38,574 nt of DNA from positions 1-38,574 of the forward strand of contig JAQBVG010000012.1 in NCBI GenBank assembly GCA_027623655.1. The letters run 5' to 3'. The notes below the pieces were generated by a model. It had not been told where the DNA came from. It searched no databases and was given only the letters and a program-made list of their open reading frames with translations. Below are positions 32,543 to 38,574 of this stretch, one piece after another. The number at the start of each line of letters is the position of its first letter. Positions within the stretch are counted from its first letter, which is position 1. Both the position numbers and the translations under genes were made by a program. The DNA comes from Chloroflexota bacterium (lineage in GTDB: Bacteria > Chloroflexota > Dehalococcoidia > Lucifugimonadales > Lucifugimonadaceae).

Positions 32543-33142
32543 TCAAGACTTCGGGTCGACTGGCTCTGAGGCGGCGAAATTATCTATCGAACCACCTGAC
32601 TCGGCGATGAAAAGGTTCAGCGCAGCTGCAGCCGAGTCGGGGTTGTCAAAGGCGGGGAAGTCGCCGCAGTTCTCCGGTTCGATGAGCTTCGAGTTCGGCA
32701 AGGCCCCGTGCAACTGAACCGCACCCTCATGGCTCTGCAACTTACTCTGTCGGCCGCGGAGAATTAGCGTTGGCACCGCATGTGCCGTTCCGATCAAACT
32801 GGTGGGGACGTACCCATCGCAAATTGCCAGTGCCGTTACTGCCCCGGGTGCCATGCTCACAACCTCGCTGACCCACGCCGAGGCGACCTCGCCCTGCGAC
32901 AGCAGCATGACAGGTTCGCCAATCTCCCAGATTAGTAACAACAGCTCACGCGACGAAGAAACATCTGCCAGAACCGGGGAATGTGAAGGGACCACCTGCG
33001 CTGCGAATTTACTCCACTGCTCAGCAGATGTACCGGGTCCTGCGATTATGATCGCCTGCGCAGCGTCCGAGCCTGGCCATGCGTTGATCGATACTGGTGT
33101 TCCCGATTGCAACGTAACCGTGATTTGCTCGAAATTGCCCAT
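32543..33142 (-). CDS. alpha/beta-hydrolase-like protein lacking the catalytic histidine
   Basis: About 199 residues from ATG 33142 (the frame is open to an ATG at 33211). The alpha/beta hydrolase order can be followed: A-I-I-I-A-G-P-G-T-S (oxyanion strand), V-L-A-D, the nucleophile-elbow region M-L-L-S-Q-G-E (78-84), a P-T-L-I-L-R-G-R-Q-S strand where the acid normally sits, and N-C-G-D-F-P-A-F (158-165) at the place of the usual G-C-G-H-F-P. The catalytic histidine is therefore Asp and the elbow lacks the normal G-x-S-x-G. The lid is very short. A non-catalytic role or a decayed gene is likely. It is convergent with the SMP-30 gene, ending 27 bases apart. Confidence 0.6.
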   Translation of the reverse strand: MGNFEQITVTLQSGTPVSINAWPGSDAAQAIIIAGPGTSAEQWSKFAAQVVPSHSPVLADVSSSRELLLLIWEIGEPVMLLSQGEVASAWVSEVVSMAPGAVTALAICDGYVPTSLIGTAHAVPTLILRGRQSKLQSHEGAVQLHGALPNSKLIEPENCGDFPAFDNPDSAAAALNLFIAESGGSIDNFAASEPVDPKS

Positions 33143-33382
33143 GCTGTTCTGGCCCGTATTGGAAAGTTGCCCGATGTGATTGACAAAGCATGTTATCCGG
33201 CTCTGAGACATTTATTGCACTCAATCGTGCAAAACACCGGTTGAATGGATGCAGTTTGCGCCGCTGAGCGGTATATTTGCCCCCCAGCGGACTCGTGTCG
33301 AATTACCGTCTGCCACTCTCTATTCAATATTCAAACTATTAAAACTGTCGGGACGTCCTGAACGATCAGAAGGGAACTTGAT

Positions 33383-34534
33383 ATGACAACCAGAGAATGG
33401 GGAGCGATCTACAAGGAGATGGGTGCGAAGCCCGTAATAAACGCGACTGGCAGCGTGACGCTGCTCGGTGGCTCCACGCCTGTGCCTGAGGTGAAAGCTG
33501 CGATGGACGCCGCGGATTCAGCGTTCATTCCATTGATCGAGTTGGAGCAGGTCGCCGGTGATCGAATTGCCGAGATGCTCGGAGTGCCAGCTGCCTACAT
33601 TACGTCCGGCGCTGGTTCTGCACTGACACTTGCGACTGCGGCGTTCATGGCCGGCACCGATAACGCCAAAATCGAGCAGTTGCCAGACACAACAGGGATG
33701 CCGAACGAAATTCTTATCCAGAAACGGCAGCGTTACTGGTACGACCGCTGTCTGGAACTGGCCGGTGCAAAACTGGTCGAGTTCGGCGATGAAAACGGTA
33801 CCAGCGAAGACGATCTGAGAAACGCAATTTCTGATCGTACCGCTGCGGTGCACTATGTCGTTTACGAGCAGAGGCCTAAAGATCCAAACGTCCTGACTCT
33901 CGAACAGGTGATCAAGATAACCCACGACGCCGGAAAGCCGGTTTCAGTCGACGCCGCGGGCCAGATATACCCGCTCGAAAACTTCGGAAAATACGTAAAG
34001 ATGGGTGCCGATTTCCAGTGCATCGCTGCCAAGTATATGGGAGCGCCCCATTCCACTGGGTTTGCGCTCGGCACGAAAGAGGTAATCGACGCTATTAGTC
34101 GGCACTCCTTTGTTGGCTACGAAACGCATCGAATTCGTGGCATTGGACGCCCACACAAGATTGATCGACAGGAGATCATGGGCGTCGTAGCGGCTGTCAG
34201 GAGATGGTTTAGCATTGATCACGAAGAGCGGCTGTCGATAGCTGAAGGTCAATCGCAGGCGATTCTCCGACCGCTTAAGGGAATACCGGGTGTCAGGGCC
34301 GAATTGAACACCAACATCATGGGCCACCAGCCCTATGGCGTGTTCATCGATCTGGATCCAGATGTAGTTGGTTTCACGAACGCAGATCTCGTCCAGAAAC
34401 TGCGTGATGGCGATCCCTCGATTTGGACTCGCGTTCCCGACGGTGCGTCGCGGCTCGAACTGCACGTGTTCGGTCTCGGCGAAGGTGAAGCTGAGCTGGT
34501 AGGAAACGCTATCGTCGCTGCTGTGAAGGGCTAG
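33383..34534 (+). CDS. SelA/DgaE-like PLP-dependent enzyme
   Basis: A 383-residue fold-type I PLP protein of the SelA-like group, which includes D-glucosaminate-6-phosphate ammonia lyase (DgaE) and other amino-sugar-acid lyases. P-V-I-N-A-T-G-S-V-T (17-26) and T-S-G-A-G-S-A (74-80) are family segments; D190 in S-V-D-A-A and K217 in I-A-A-K-Y-M-G-A-P-H-S-T-G are the likely PLP contacts (SelA/DgaE usually have S-G-G-K). Selenocysteine synthase itself is unlikely, because length is about 80 residues shorter and no selB or selD is near. The ATG follows AAGGGAAC. A Rho-independent terminator follows the stop, so the gene is monocistronic. A keto-deoxy acid product would fit the window. Confidence 0.85.
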   Translation: MTTREWGAIYKEMGAKPVINATGSVTLLGGSTPVPEVKAAMDAADSAFIPLIELEQVAGDRIAEMLGVPAAYITSGAGSALTLATAAFMAGTDNAKIEQLPDTTGMPNEILIQKRQRYWYDRCLELAGAKLVEFGDENGTSEDDLRNAISDRTAAVHYVVYEQRPKDPNVLTLEQVIKITHDAGKPVSVDAAGQIYPLENFGKYVKMGADFQCIAAKYMGAPHSTGFALGTKEVIDAISRHSFVGYETHRIRGIGRPHKIDRQEIMGVVAAVRRWFSIDHEERLSIAEGQSQAILRPLKGIPGVRAELNTNIMGHQPYGVFIDLDPDVVGFTNADLVQKLRDGDPSIWTRVPDGASRLELHVFGLGEGEAELVGNAIVAAVKG

Positions 34535-34563
34535 CGCAACTCCAGTCCAACAATGTGCGAGTA

Positions 34564-34606
34564 GCGCTCGGGTTGCCTCGACAGGCCCCCGGGCGCTTTC
34601 TTTTTT
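34564..34606 (+). terminator. Rho-independent terminator
   Basis: GCGCTCGGG (34564-34572) pairs with CCCGGGCGC (34588-34596), with one T-G pair, and is followed by TTTC and six T (34597-34606). It lies 30 bases after the PLP-enzyme stop codon. Confidence 0.88.
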
Positions 34607-34708
34607 AGCTAATCGCATACGAACGTGTGAATCCGCATAGTATCCGGCGCAATCTTCACGTCATATATTGCCGACCACGATCAACTTGTACGAACGAGGA
34701 GGAGACAT

Positions 34709-35584
34709 TTGACAGTCAAGACCGTTGGAATAATGAGCCCGGGTGACATGGGAAGTGGCGTCGGCGGAGTTCTCAAGAAAAACGGATTCAGAGTCATCAC
34801 TGCACTGGACGGTCGCAGTGAAGATTCCAGGCGAAGAGCACGGGAACAGGGCATTGAAGACGTCGGTTCGCTGGACGACCTCGTAACTGCCAGTGACCTG
34901 ATTCTTTCCATTCTCGTTCCCTCCGAAGCGGTTTCATTTTCGCAGGAGGTCGCGGCGTCGATCATGCGAACCGGCTCGGAAGTAGCTGTCGCAGATTGCA
35001 ACGCGGTCTCACCGGGTACGGCGCTCCGGGTGAACGAAATAGTCACGGCCGCCGGTGGTAAGTTCATCGACGCCGGGATTATCGGTGGCTCGCCCAGGAC
35101 AGGCGCTGTTCCACGGTTCTATGCATCTGGTGAGTATGCTTCGATCTTGGCCGAACTTGATGGAAAGGGCATATCGGTGCCAGTCCTGAACGGTCCTGTC
35201 GGTCATGCATCAGGTTTGAAGATGTGTTACGCCGCCATCACCAAAGGTACAGCTGCCCTTTATGCCTCAACACTCATGACGGCGAAATCACTGGACCTGT
35301 ACGGGGAACTAATCCACGAATTAGAAGGAAGCCAGGCAAAAACACTGGCCGCCATGCAGGGCGTTAAATCGATTTCAGCCCGCGCATTCAGATGGATCGG
35401 CGAGATGGAAGAAATAGCGGCGACTTTCGAACAGGCCGGAGCTACCCCGAAGATCCATCTGGGTGCAGCAGAAACTTTTCAACAGATCGCCGACTCGTCG
35501 ATCGGGCATGAAAGAGTTGGATCGGTCGATCAGGGACGGAGCCTGGAAGAGACGATCGCGGCTCTTCTGATCGGCGGAAAATGA
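34709..35584 (+). CDS. NAD-binding dehydrogenase with DUF1932 C-terminal domain
   Basis: A 291-residue protein related to 6-phosphogluconate and 3-hydroxyisobutyrate dehydrogenases. The dinucleotide loop reads G-I-M-S-P-G-D-M-G (7-15), with Ser in place of a common Gly; I-D-A-G-I-I-G-G-S-P replaces the usual substrate motif, and the C-terminal part G-L-K-M-C-Y-A-A-I-T-K-G-T-A-A-L is typical of the DUF1932 domain, with the lysine at the catalytic place. It oxidises a hydroxy acid of unknown type. Start TTG 34709 has a strong ribosome site, AGGAGG (34696-34701), seven bases upstream. It has its own promoter region, because a terminator lies before it. It is convergent with the Mrp-like gene. 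Confidence 0.88.
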   Translation: MTVKTVGIMSPGDMGSGVGGVLKKNGFRVITALDGRSEDSRRRAREQGIEDVGSLDDLVTASDLILSILVPSEAVSFSQEVAASIMRTGSEVAVADCNAVSPGTALRVNEIVTAAGGKFIDAGIIGGSPRTGAVPRFYASGEYASILAELDGKGISVPVLNGPVGHASGLKMCYAAITKGTAALYASTLMTAKSLDLYGELIHELEGSQAKTLAAMQGVKSISARAFRWIGEMEEIAATFEQAGATPKIHLGAAETFQQIADSSIGHERVGSVDQGRSLEETIAALLIGGK

Positions 35585-35629
35585 GATGGATCGCAGCCTG
35601 TCACTACAGAGACCGGCTCCGGGTGTGAC

Positions 35630-35645
35630 TCAGCATCGGTGCTGA
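35630..35645. other. hairpin between convergent genes
   Basis: TCAGCA (35630-35635) and TGCTGA (35640-35645) form a perfect six-pair stem around a TCGG tetraloop, 46 bases after the DUF1932 gene and 47 before the Mrp-like stop. There is no T-run; it may be a weak bidirectional terminator. Confidence 0.3.
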
Positions 35646-35691
35646 TCGATGACCCAGCCAGGCACTTGTTGTTGTCGGGGACCGGGCAGGA

Positions 35692-36510
35692 CTACTTAGC
35701 CTTGACCGCCTGTATCTGGACCTTGAGCTTCTCGATAATCGCGGCGTACTCGGCCGCGATCTCGTCCGACTCAAGCGCCGCAGGTTGTTTCGAGTTGGCG
35801 TAGTCGGCAAGCATTTTCGTTGCGCCAAGGAAGGGCAGATCCATCTCTTCAGCCAGCGCCTGACCACCACCCGTACCAAATATTCCGCCCGAAAGGTTTT
35901 CGACAACGCCAAAAACACGCAGATTCATCTTCTTGATCATATTGATAGATCGTTTGGCGTCGAGGACAGCGAGTTCCTGTGGAGTTGTCACAATCACAAA
36001 ACCGTCAAGGTTCAGGGTCTGCATCACCGTAAGCGGGGCATCCGAGGTCCCGGGCGGCAGGTCGACGATCATGTAATCGGGGTTGCCCCACTCGGTTGAC
36101 TGCAGAAACTGGTTGATCGCGTTGTGGATCATGGGACCGCGCCAGACAATGGCCTCGTCTTCGTTTTCCTGGAAGAACGCCATCGACATGACTTTCACAC
36201 CGAAGCGTGACGGTGGGATCAACTTGGTGCCGTTCTGAACAGGTCCCTCGGTGATGCGAAGCACCCTGGTTACGTTGGGGCAGTCGATGTCGCAATCGAA
36301 CAGTGCCACATCATTGTCCTGAGCGGCAAGTGAGACAGCAAGATTCGTTGCGACAGTCGTTTTTCCGACTCCACCTTTTCCAGAATAGACGCCGATTCGC
36401 GTGCCGATCCCCTCGAGCAATTCCGTGACGCGTCGTCGCTCCTGGAAGTTCTTGCGAACCTGTGCGAGTCGGGCTTCTTCTTGTGGGGTCAGTTTTCTGG
36501 GGGAGGACAT
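35692..36510 (-). CDS. mrp: Mrp/ApbC-family P-loop ATPase (iron-sulfur carrier-like)
   Basis: A 272-residue MinD/Mrp ATPase. S-G-K-G-G-V-G-K-T-T (43-52) is the deviant Walker A, D-L-P-P-G-T-S-D (150-157) the switch segment, and G-P-M-I is present near 125. Mrp proteins hold and hand over Fe-S clusters through a C-terminal C-x-x-C after V-E-N-M-S. Here that region reads V-E-N-L-S-G-G-I-F-G-T-G-G-G (203-216) with no cysteine; the only close pair is C73-D-I-D-C77 after strand two. A cluster-carrier role is thus not certain. The usual N-terminal MIP18 domain is absent but coded by the next gene upstream (36570-36884), 59 bases away, as a separate protein. Confidence 0.9.
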   Translation of the reverse strand: MSSPRKLTPQEEARLAQVRKNFQERRRVTELLEGIGTRIGVYSGKGGVGKTTVATNLAVSLAAQDNDVALFDCDIDCPNVTRVLRITEGPVQNGTKLIPPSRFGVKVMSMAFFQENEDEAIVWRGPMIHNAINQFLQSTEWGNPDYMIVDLPPGTSDAPLTVMQTLNLDGFVIVTTPQELAVLDAKRSINMIKKMNLRVFGVVENLSGGIFGTGGGQALAEEMDLPFLGATKMLADYANSKQPAALESDEIAAEYAAIIEKLKVQIQAVKAK

Positions 36511-36569
36511 GTATCTGTTCCGCAGCGGTGACTACGCACCTGCGAGGGTCAATCCTAAACGGACGGTTT

Positions 36570-36884
36570 TTAGTCGATTCCGAGAAGACGCTTGCCGTCT
36601 TCGGTAATCATATCCGGTGTCCAGGGCGGATCGAAAACAACGTCGACCTGGACATCTTCAACATCGTCGATCTCGGCAATTCGCCATTCAGCCTGTTGAG
36701 CGATATACGGACCCATTCCACAACCGGCCGCGGTAAGGGTCATCTCAACGTGAACGTCACCATCTGCCACTTCGACTGAATAGATGAGTCCAAGATCCAC
36801 TACGTTTACGGGAATTTCCGGGTCGTAGACATCTCTCAGTGCTTCGAGGACCGTATCACGCCCGAGCACTTTTGTGTCGGCCAT
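36570..36884 (-). CDS. MIP18-family (DUF59) iron-sulfur assembly protein
   Basis: A 104-residue protein with D-P-E-I-P-V-N-V-V-D-L-G-L-I-Y, the MIP18/DUF59 signature, followed by T-A-A-G-C-G-M-G with the conserved cysteine and D-P-P-W-T-P-D-M-I-T. Relatives (SufT, PaaD, the N-terminal part of Mrp) help in maturation of Fe-S proteins in the cytoplasm. ATG 36884 is preferred over 36896 because GGAG lies six bases before it. The gene precedes the Mrp-like gene in the same direction with a 59-base gap; together they make up the two halves of a classical Mrp protein. Confidence 0.92.
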   Translation of the reverse strand: MADTKVLGRDTVLEALRDVYDPEIPVNVVDLGLIYSVEVADGDVHVEMTLTAAGCGMGPYIAQQAEWRIAEIDDVEDVQVDVVFDPPWTPDMITEDGKRLLGID

Positions 36885-37007
36885 CACCATCTCCATATAC
36901 CCGCTCTATTTTGCGTACGAGCCGGGTTCAAAACCGCAGTAAAATTCAGGCTGTGATAAGTGTACCAGAGAGGTAAGGAATTACCGGACCGAAGAGCTGC
37001 CAGCGGT

Positions 37008-37529
37008 CTACGACTTCTTCCCGGAGGGCCCCTTCTGACGGACCGCTTCTACCGACTTGAATGCTTCTCTCATTTCTGTGAGCCATTCCTTCTCGGTTTT
37101 GCCGACGTACCTGACACACCACGCAAGTGCCTCGCTGCGGGATCCCGCCACGCCGGAATTTACCAGGGTATCGAGGACCTCGCGTTCGTTGATCCGGAGC
37201 CGGGTCATCGAAGGTACGGCGATGTGCGTGAACAGGTAACTGTCTTCCCCAACCTGGACTCCCCAGGAGACTTTCCTCTCGAAAAATTCCTGTGCTTCGT
37301 GCGCTAGTTCCATGCGGGACTGGCGTGTCTCCTTACGGAACTGCCGGGCGATCCGTTTTGACGCAACCTCACGTTCACCGAGGTCGCCCGGAAGATCGTC
37401 GGTGGCTTGTGATTTCACAACTGCCAGAATCTCTTCACTGTCGACGGTGACTTTGATTCCACGCGAGCCCCATTTGTCGTCAACGTGTGACTCAAACCAT
37501 TTTTGGATTGTTGCCGTTTCGGTTGCCAT
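37008..37529 (-). CDS. hypothetical protein with ribbon-helix-helix-like C-terminus
   Basis: A 173-residue soluble protein that I do not recognise as a whole. The central part is charged and helical (residues 50-85, many Arg, Glu and Lys). Residues 108-142 (M-T-R-L-R-I-N-E-R-E-V-L-D, then G-S-R-S-E-A-L-A-W-C-V-R) have the strand, helix, Gly-turn, helix pattern of ribbon-helix-helix DNA-binding proteins of the CopG/Arc type. A Lys-rich tail G-K-K-S follows. It could be an autoregulated DNA-binding protein. It is codirectional with the MIP18 and mrp genes, 123 bases upstream of them, and probably has its own promoter in the AT-rich region at 37530-37600. Confidence 0.7.
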   Translation of the reverse strand: MATETATIQKWFESHVDDKWGSRGIKVTVDSEEILAVVKSQATDDLPGDLGEREVASKRIARQFRKETRQSRMELAHEAQEFFERKVSWGVQVGEDSYLFTHIAVPSMTRLRINEREVLDTLVNSGVAGSRSEALAWCVRYVGKTEKEWLTEMREAFKSVEAVRQKGPSGKKS

Positions 37530-37868
37530 GAAGTGTCTTCTCTTCGTTTATCCAGCTAGCGCAGTTACATGATTACAAAATTACAACATTAAACATACCG
37601 TGACGCAAACTCTTGAAAGAATCGGCCACCGTTCAAAATTCCGAGGATGTTCAATCGGCGACTCGTTCTTAAAATGCGACAATCACATGAAAAAGAAGTC
37701 GAAATGCGTTACGCTCCCGATGTCAAACCTGATCACTGAACCAGATTTTCCAGCTCGATCGAAAAGTGCGTTGTTCGGTGGAGAGAAGTCTGGTCGCTGG
37801 TTGATTGGCGGGCCAGCGTCGCGAGGATTCGTTGAGGGCAAACGGGGAAGAATGAGGAAGCTGTTTAC
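37530..37868. other. AT-richer stretch without a confident gene
   Basis: This region holds a tandem ATTACAAA/ATTACAAC pair (37572-37587), the first 25-bp direct repeat (37586-37610) and the leader of the HEPN-like gene with GAGGAAG (37854-37860). A 90-codon GTG frame (37600-37872) overlaps the next gene by ATGA, but it is basic, Ser/Lys-rich and resembles no family, so I leave it uncalled. Composition differs from the genes to the left. Confidence 0.4.
37586..37610 (+). repeat. imperfect 25-bp direct repeat, left copy
   Basis: This copy matches 38500-38524 at 21 of 25 positions, with identical ends ACATTAA and GTGACGCAAAC. Both copies contain GTG ACG CAA AC, which could be gene starts or a shared binding site. 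The repeats bracket the HEPN-like gene. Confidence 0.6.
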
Positions 37869-38474
37869 ATGACCGATTCAAACATTTTCGACCCAATCGG
37901 TAAGGCAGTGGATTGGATGTTTGTTGATGCTGCTCCAGTTATCAATGCGATTATTGCCGGCGATTCTCGTACTTCATCAATCCTCGGAAACGCGCTTCTA
38001 GATGAACGAATCATCGAATTGGCAAATAAAGTCAGACCGGAGCCGTCTCGAACTCCGAAATTCGATTACAACGCATCGACTCGTCAAATACGCAGATTGT
38101 TGCGATGGAGCGGGACGATAAACCAAGAGCTATATGACGAATTGAATACACATACAGATATTAGGAACCTGTTTGGTCATCGATCTGATCCGTCATTAGA
38201 TTTCGATTCGAAAAAAGTCGCGAACCAAGTCAAAGCCCTGAAAATGTACGGTTCCCCGACATACGGACGCGATGCGTGGATTGACGATGATCACAAATTG
38301 CTCATCACGACGAACACCGGGAAGTGGTTCATGTCGCTCGTTGTCGCTATGAACGCGCTAACTTTTTCGGTGGAAATCGCCAAGGAGTTGCCCGATAACG
38401 CATTGAAGACTGGAGCACTTGTCATCTCTCCACTCCACGAAATGATCAACAAGCTGGGACTGTATTCCGAATGA
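37869..38474 (+). CDS. MltR/HEPN-like protein
   Basis: A 201-residue protein with the helical pattern of the mannitol-repressor (MltR)/HEPN-like group: S-S-I-L-G-N-A-L-L-D-E-R-I-I-E-L (36-51), a middle segment with I-N-Q-E-L-Y-D-E-L-N, then D-I-R99-N-L-F-G-H104, which fits the R-x4-H motif of HEPN ribonucleases. Normally the segment reads R-N-x-F-A-H. Such proteins act as toxins, tRNA/mRNA nucleases in defence, or non-catalytic regulators. No MNT nucleotidyltransferase partner or other defence gene is visible inside the window. GAGGAAG stands eight bases before the ATG. Base composition is AT-richer than in the neighbours, and direct repeats flank the gene, which suggests acquisition by transfer. 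Confidence 0.65.
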   Translation: MTDSNIFDPIGKAVDWMFVDAAPVINAIIAGDSRTSSILGNALLDERIIELANKVRPEPSRTPKFDYNASTRQIRRLLRWSGTINQELYDELNTHTDIRNLFGHRSDPSLDFDSKKVANQVKALKMYGSPTYGRDAWIDDDHKLLITTNTGKWFMSLVVAMNALTFSVEIAKELPDNALKTGALVISPLHEMINKLGLYSE

Positions 38475-38499
38475 CCACCCACCCGAAGCAAGGAGTACC

Positions 38500-38524
38500 A
38501 CATTAATCACGCTGTGACGCAAAC
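38500..38524 (+). repeat. imperfect 25-bp direct repeat, right copy
   Basis: The right partner of 37586-37610 (21 of 25 identical). It lies 26 bases after the HEPN-like stop codon. AAGGAG (38490-38494 region) stands just upstream of it. Confidence 0.6.
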
Positions 38525-38574
38525 GATTTTGGCGTGGGTGCTCGCGGCCAGAGTTCTGAGTTATTCAATCGGAC
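38515..38574 (+). CDS. possible gene start cut by the window edge
   Basis: From GTG 38515 a frame of 20 codons runs open to the end of the window (M-T-Q-T-I-L-A-W-V-L-A-A). Its first four codons equal those of the frame at 37600. Too little is present to judge; AAGGAG lies about 20 bases upstream, which is too far for a normal start. Confidence 0.15.

Noticed and set aside
33383-34534. Selenocysteine synthase SelA and a selenoprotein system
   Set aside because: The protein is shorter than SelA, lacks the usual lysine motif, and no selB, selD or tRNA-Sec is visible.
37600-37872. 90-codon GTG frame overlapping the HEPN-like start by ATGA
   Set aside because: It is Lys/Ser/Arg-rich with no family pattern. 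The HEPN-like gene has its own ribosome site, so coupling is not needed. Kept only as a remote partner candidate.

Overview
The window is bacterial chromosomal DNA of moderate GC (by eye in the mid-50s percent), densely coding on both strands, with about 38 protein genes and no rRNA, tRNA, CRISPR array or insertion sequence that I could see. The gene set (three divergent enolase-superfamily sugar-acid dehydratases, three SMP-30/gluconolactonase-like proteins, a ceramidase-like protein, a creatininase-family hydrolase, a DnaB/DnaD/DnaI-type primosome) suggests an aerobic heterotroph of the Chloroflexota, most like the marine SAR202 group. That placement is inference from gene content; no homology search was possible.

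Layout. 1-3140: an odd double-lipobox SNase-like lipoprotein and a coupled pair of NAD-binding epimerase-like proteins. 3222-6096: three-gene proton-translocating transhydrogenase (pntB, pntAB, pntAA, minus strand). 6362-9458: a small alpha/beta-barrel protein, an acid-sugar dehydratase with a possible leader peptide, and a gluconokinase-like FGGY kinase. 9462-15801 (minus): a pentose-phosphate operon in the order rpiB, tal, pgi, DUF2090 protein, HAD phosphatase, gnd, small protein. 15913-22397: two SMP-30 lactonases, a ceramidase-like protein without its zinc histidines, a GH4 glycosidase, a zinc dehydrogenase and a creatininase-family amidohydrolase. 22503-25119: two divergent dehydratases, one close to glucarate dehydratase. 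25174-26174: a pair of related four-helix membrane proteins. 26202-31266 (minus): HIT protein, tandem-AAA+ helicase loader, DnaD-like protein, DnaB, then ribosomal protein L9 behind its own terminator. 31619-35584: third SMP-30, a degenerate alpha/beta hydrolase, a SelA/DgaE-like PLP enzyme and a DUF1932 dehydrogenase. 35692-37529 (minus): Mrp-like ATPase, MIP18-family protein, a ribbon-helix-helix-like protein. 37586-38524: an AT-richer segment bounded by imperfect 25-bp direct repeats, holding an MltR/HEPN-like gene.

Together the metabolic genes describe uptake-independent processing of oxidised sugars: lactones opened by SMP-30 enzymes, aldonates either phosphorylated (gluconokinase) and fed to 6-phosphogluconate dehydrogenase and the non-oxidative pentose pathway, or dehydrated by enolase-superfamily enzymes. 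No glucose-6-phosphate dehydrogenase lies in the operon, so a gluconate-fed entry is plausible. NADH made here could be converted to NADPH by the transhydrogenase.

The most unusual item is the helicase loader at 26933-28378: one polypeptide with a Cys motif and two complete, mutually similar DnaC/DnaI-type ATPase modules, coded in an overlapping operon with dnaB and a DnaD-like gene. Several other proteins look like catalytically degenerate members of known families (ceramidase-like, alpha/beta hydrolase, second half of the HIT protein, first epimerase of the pair, SNase domain).
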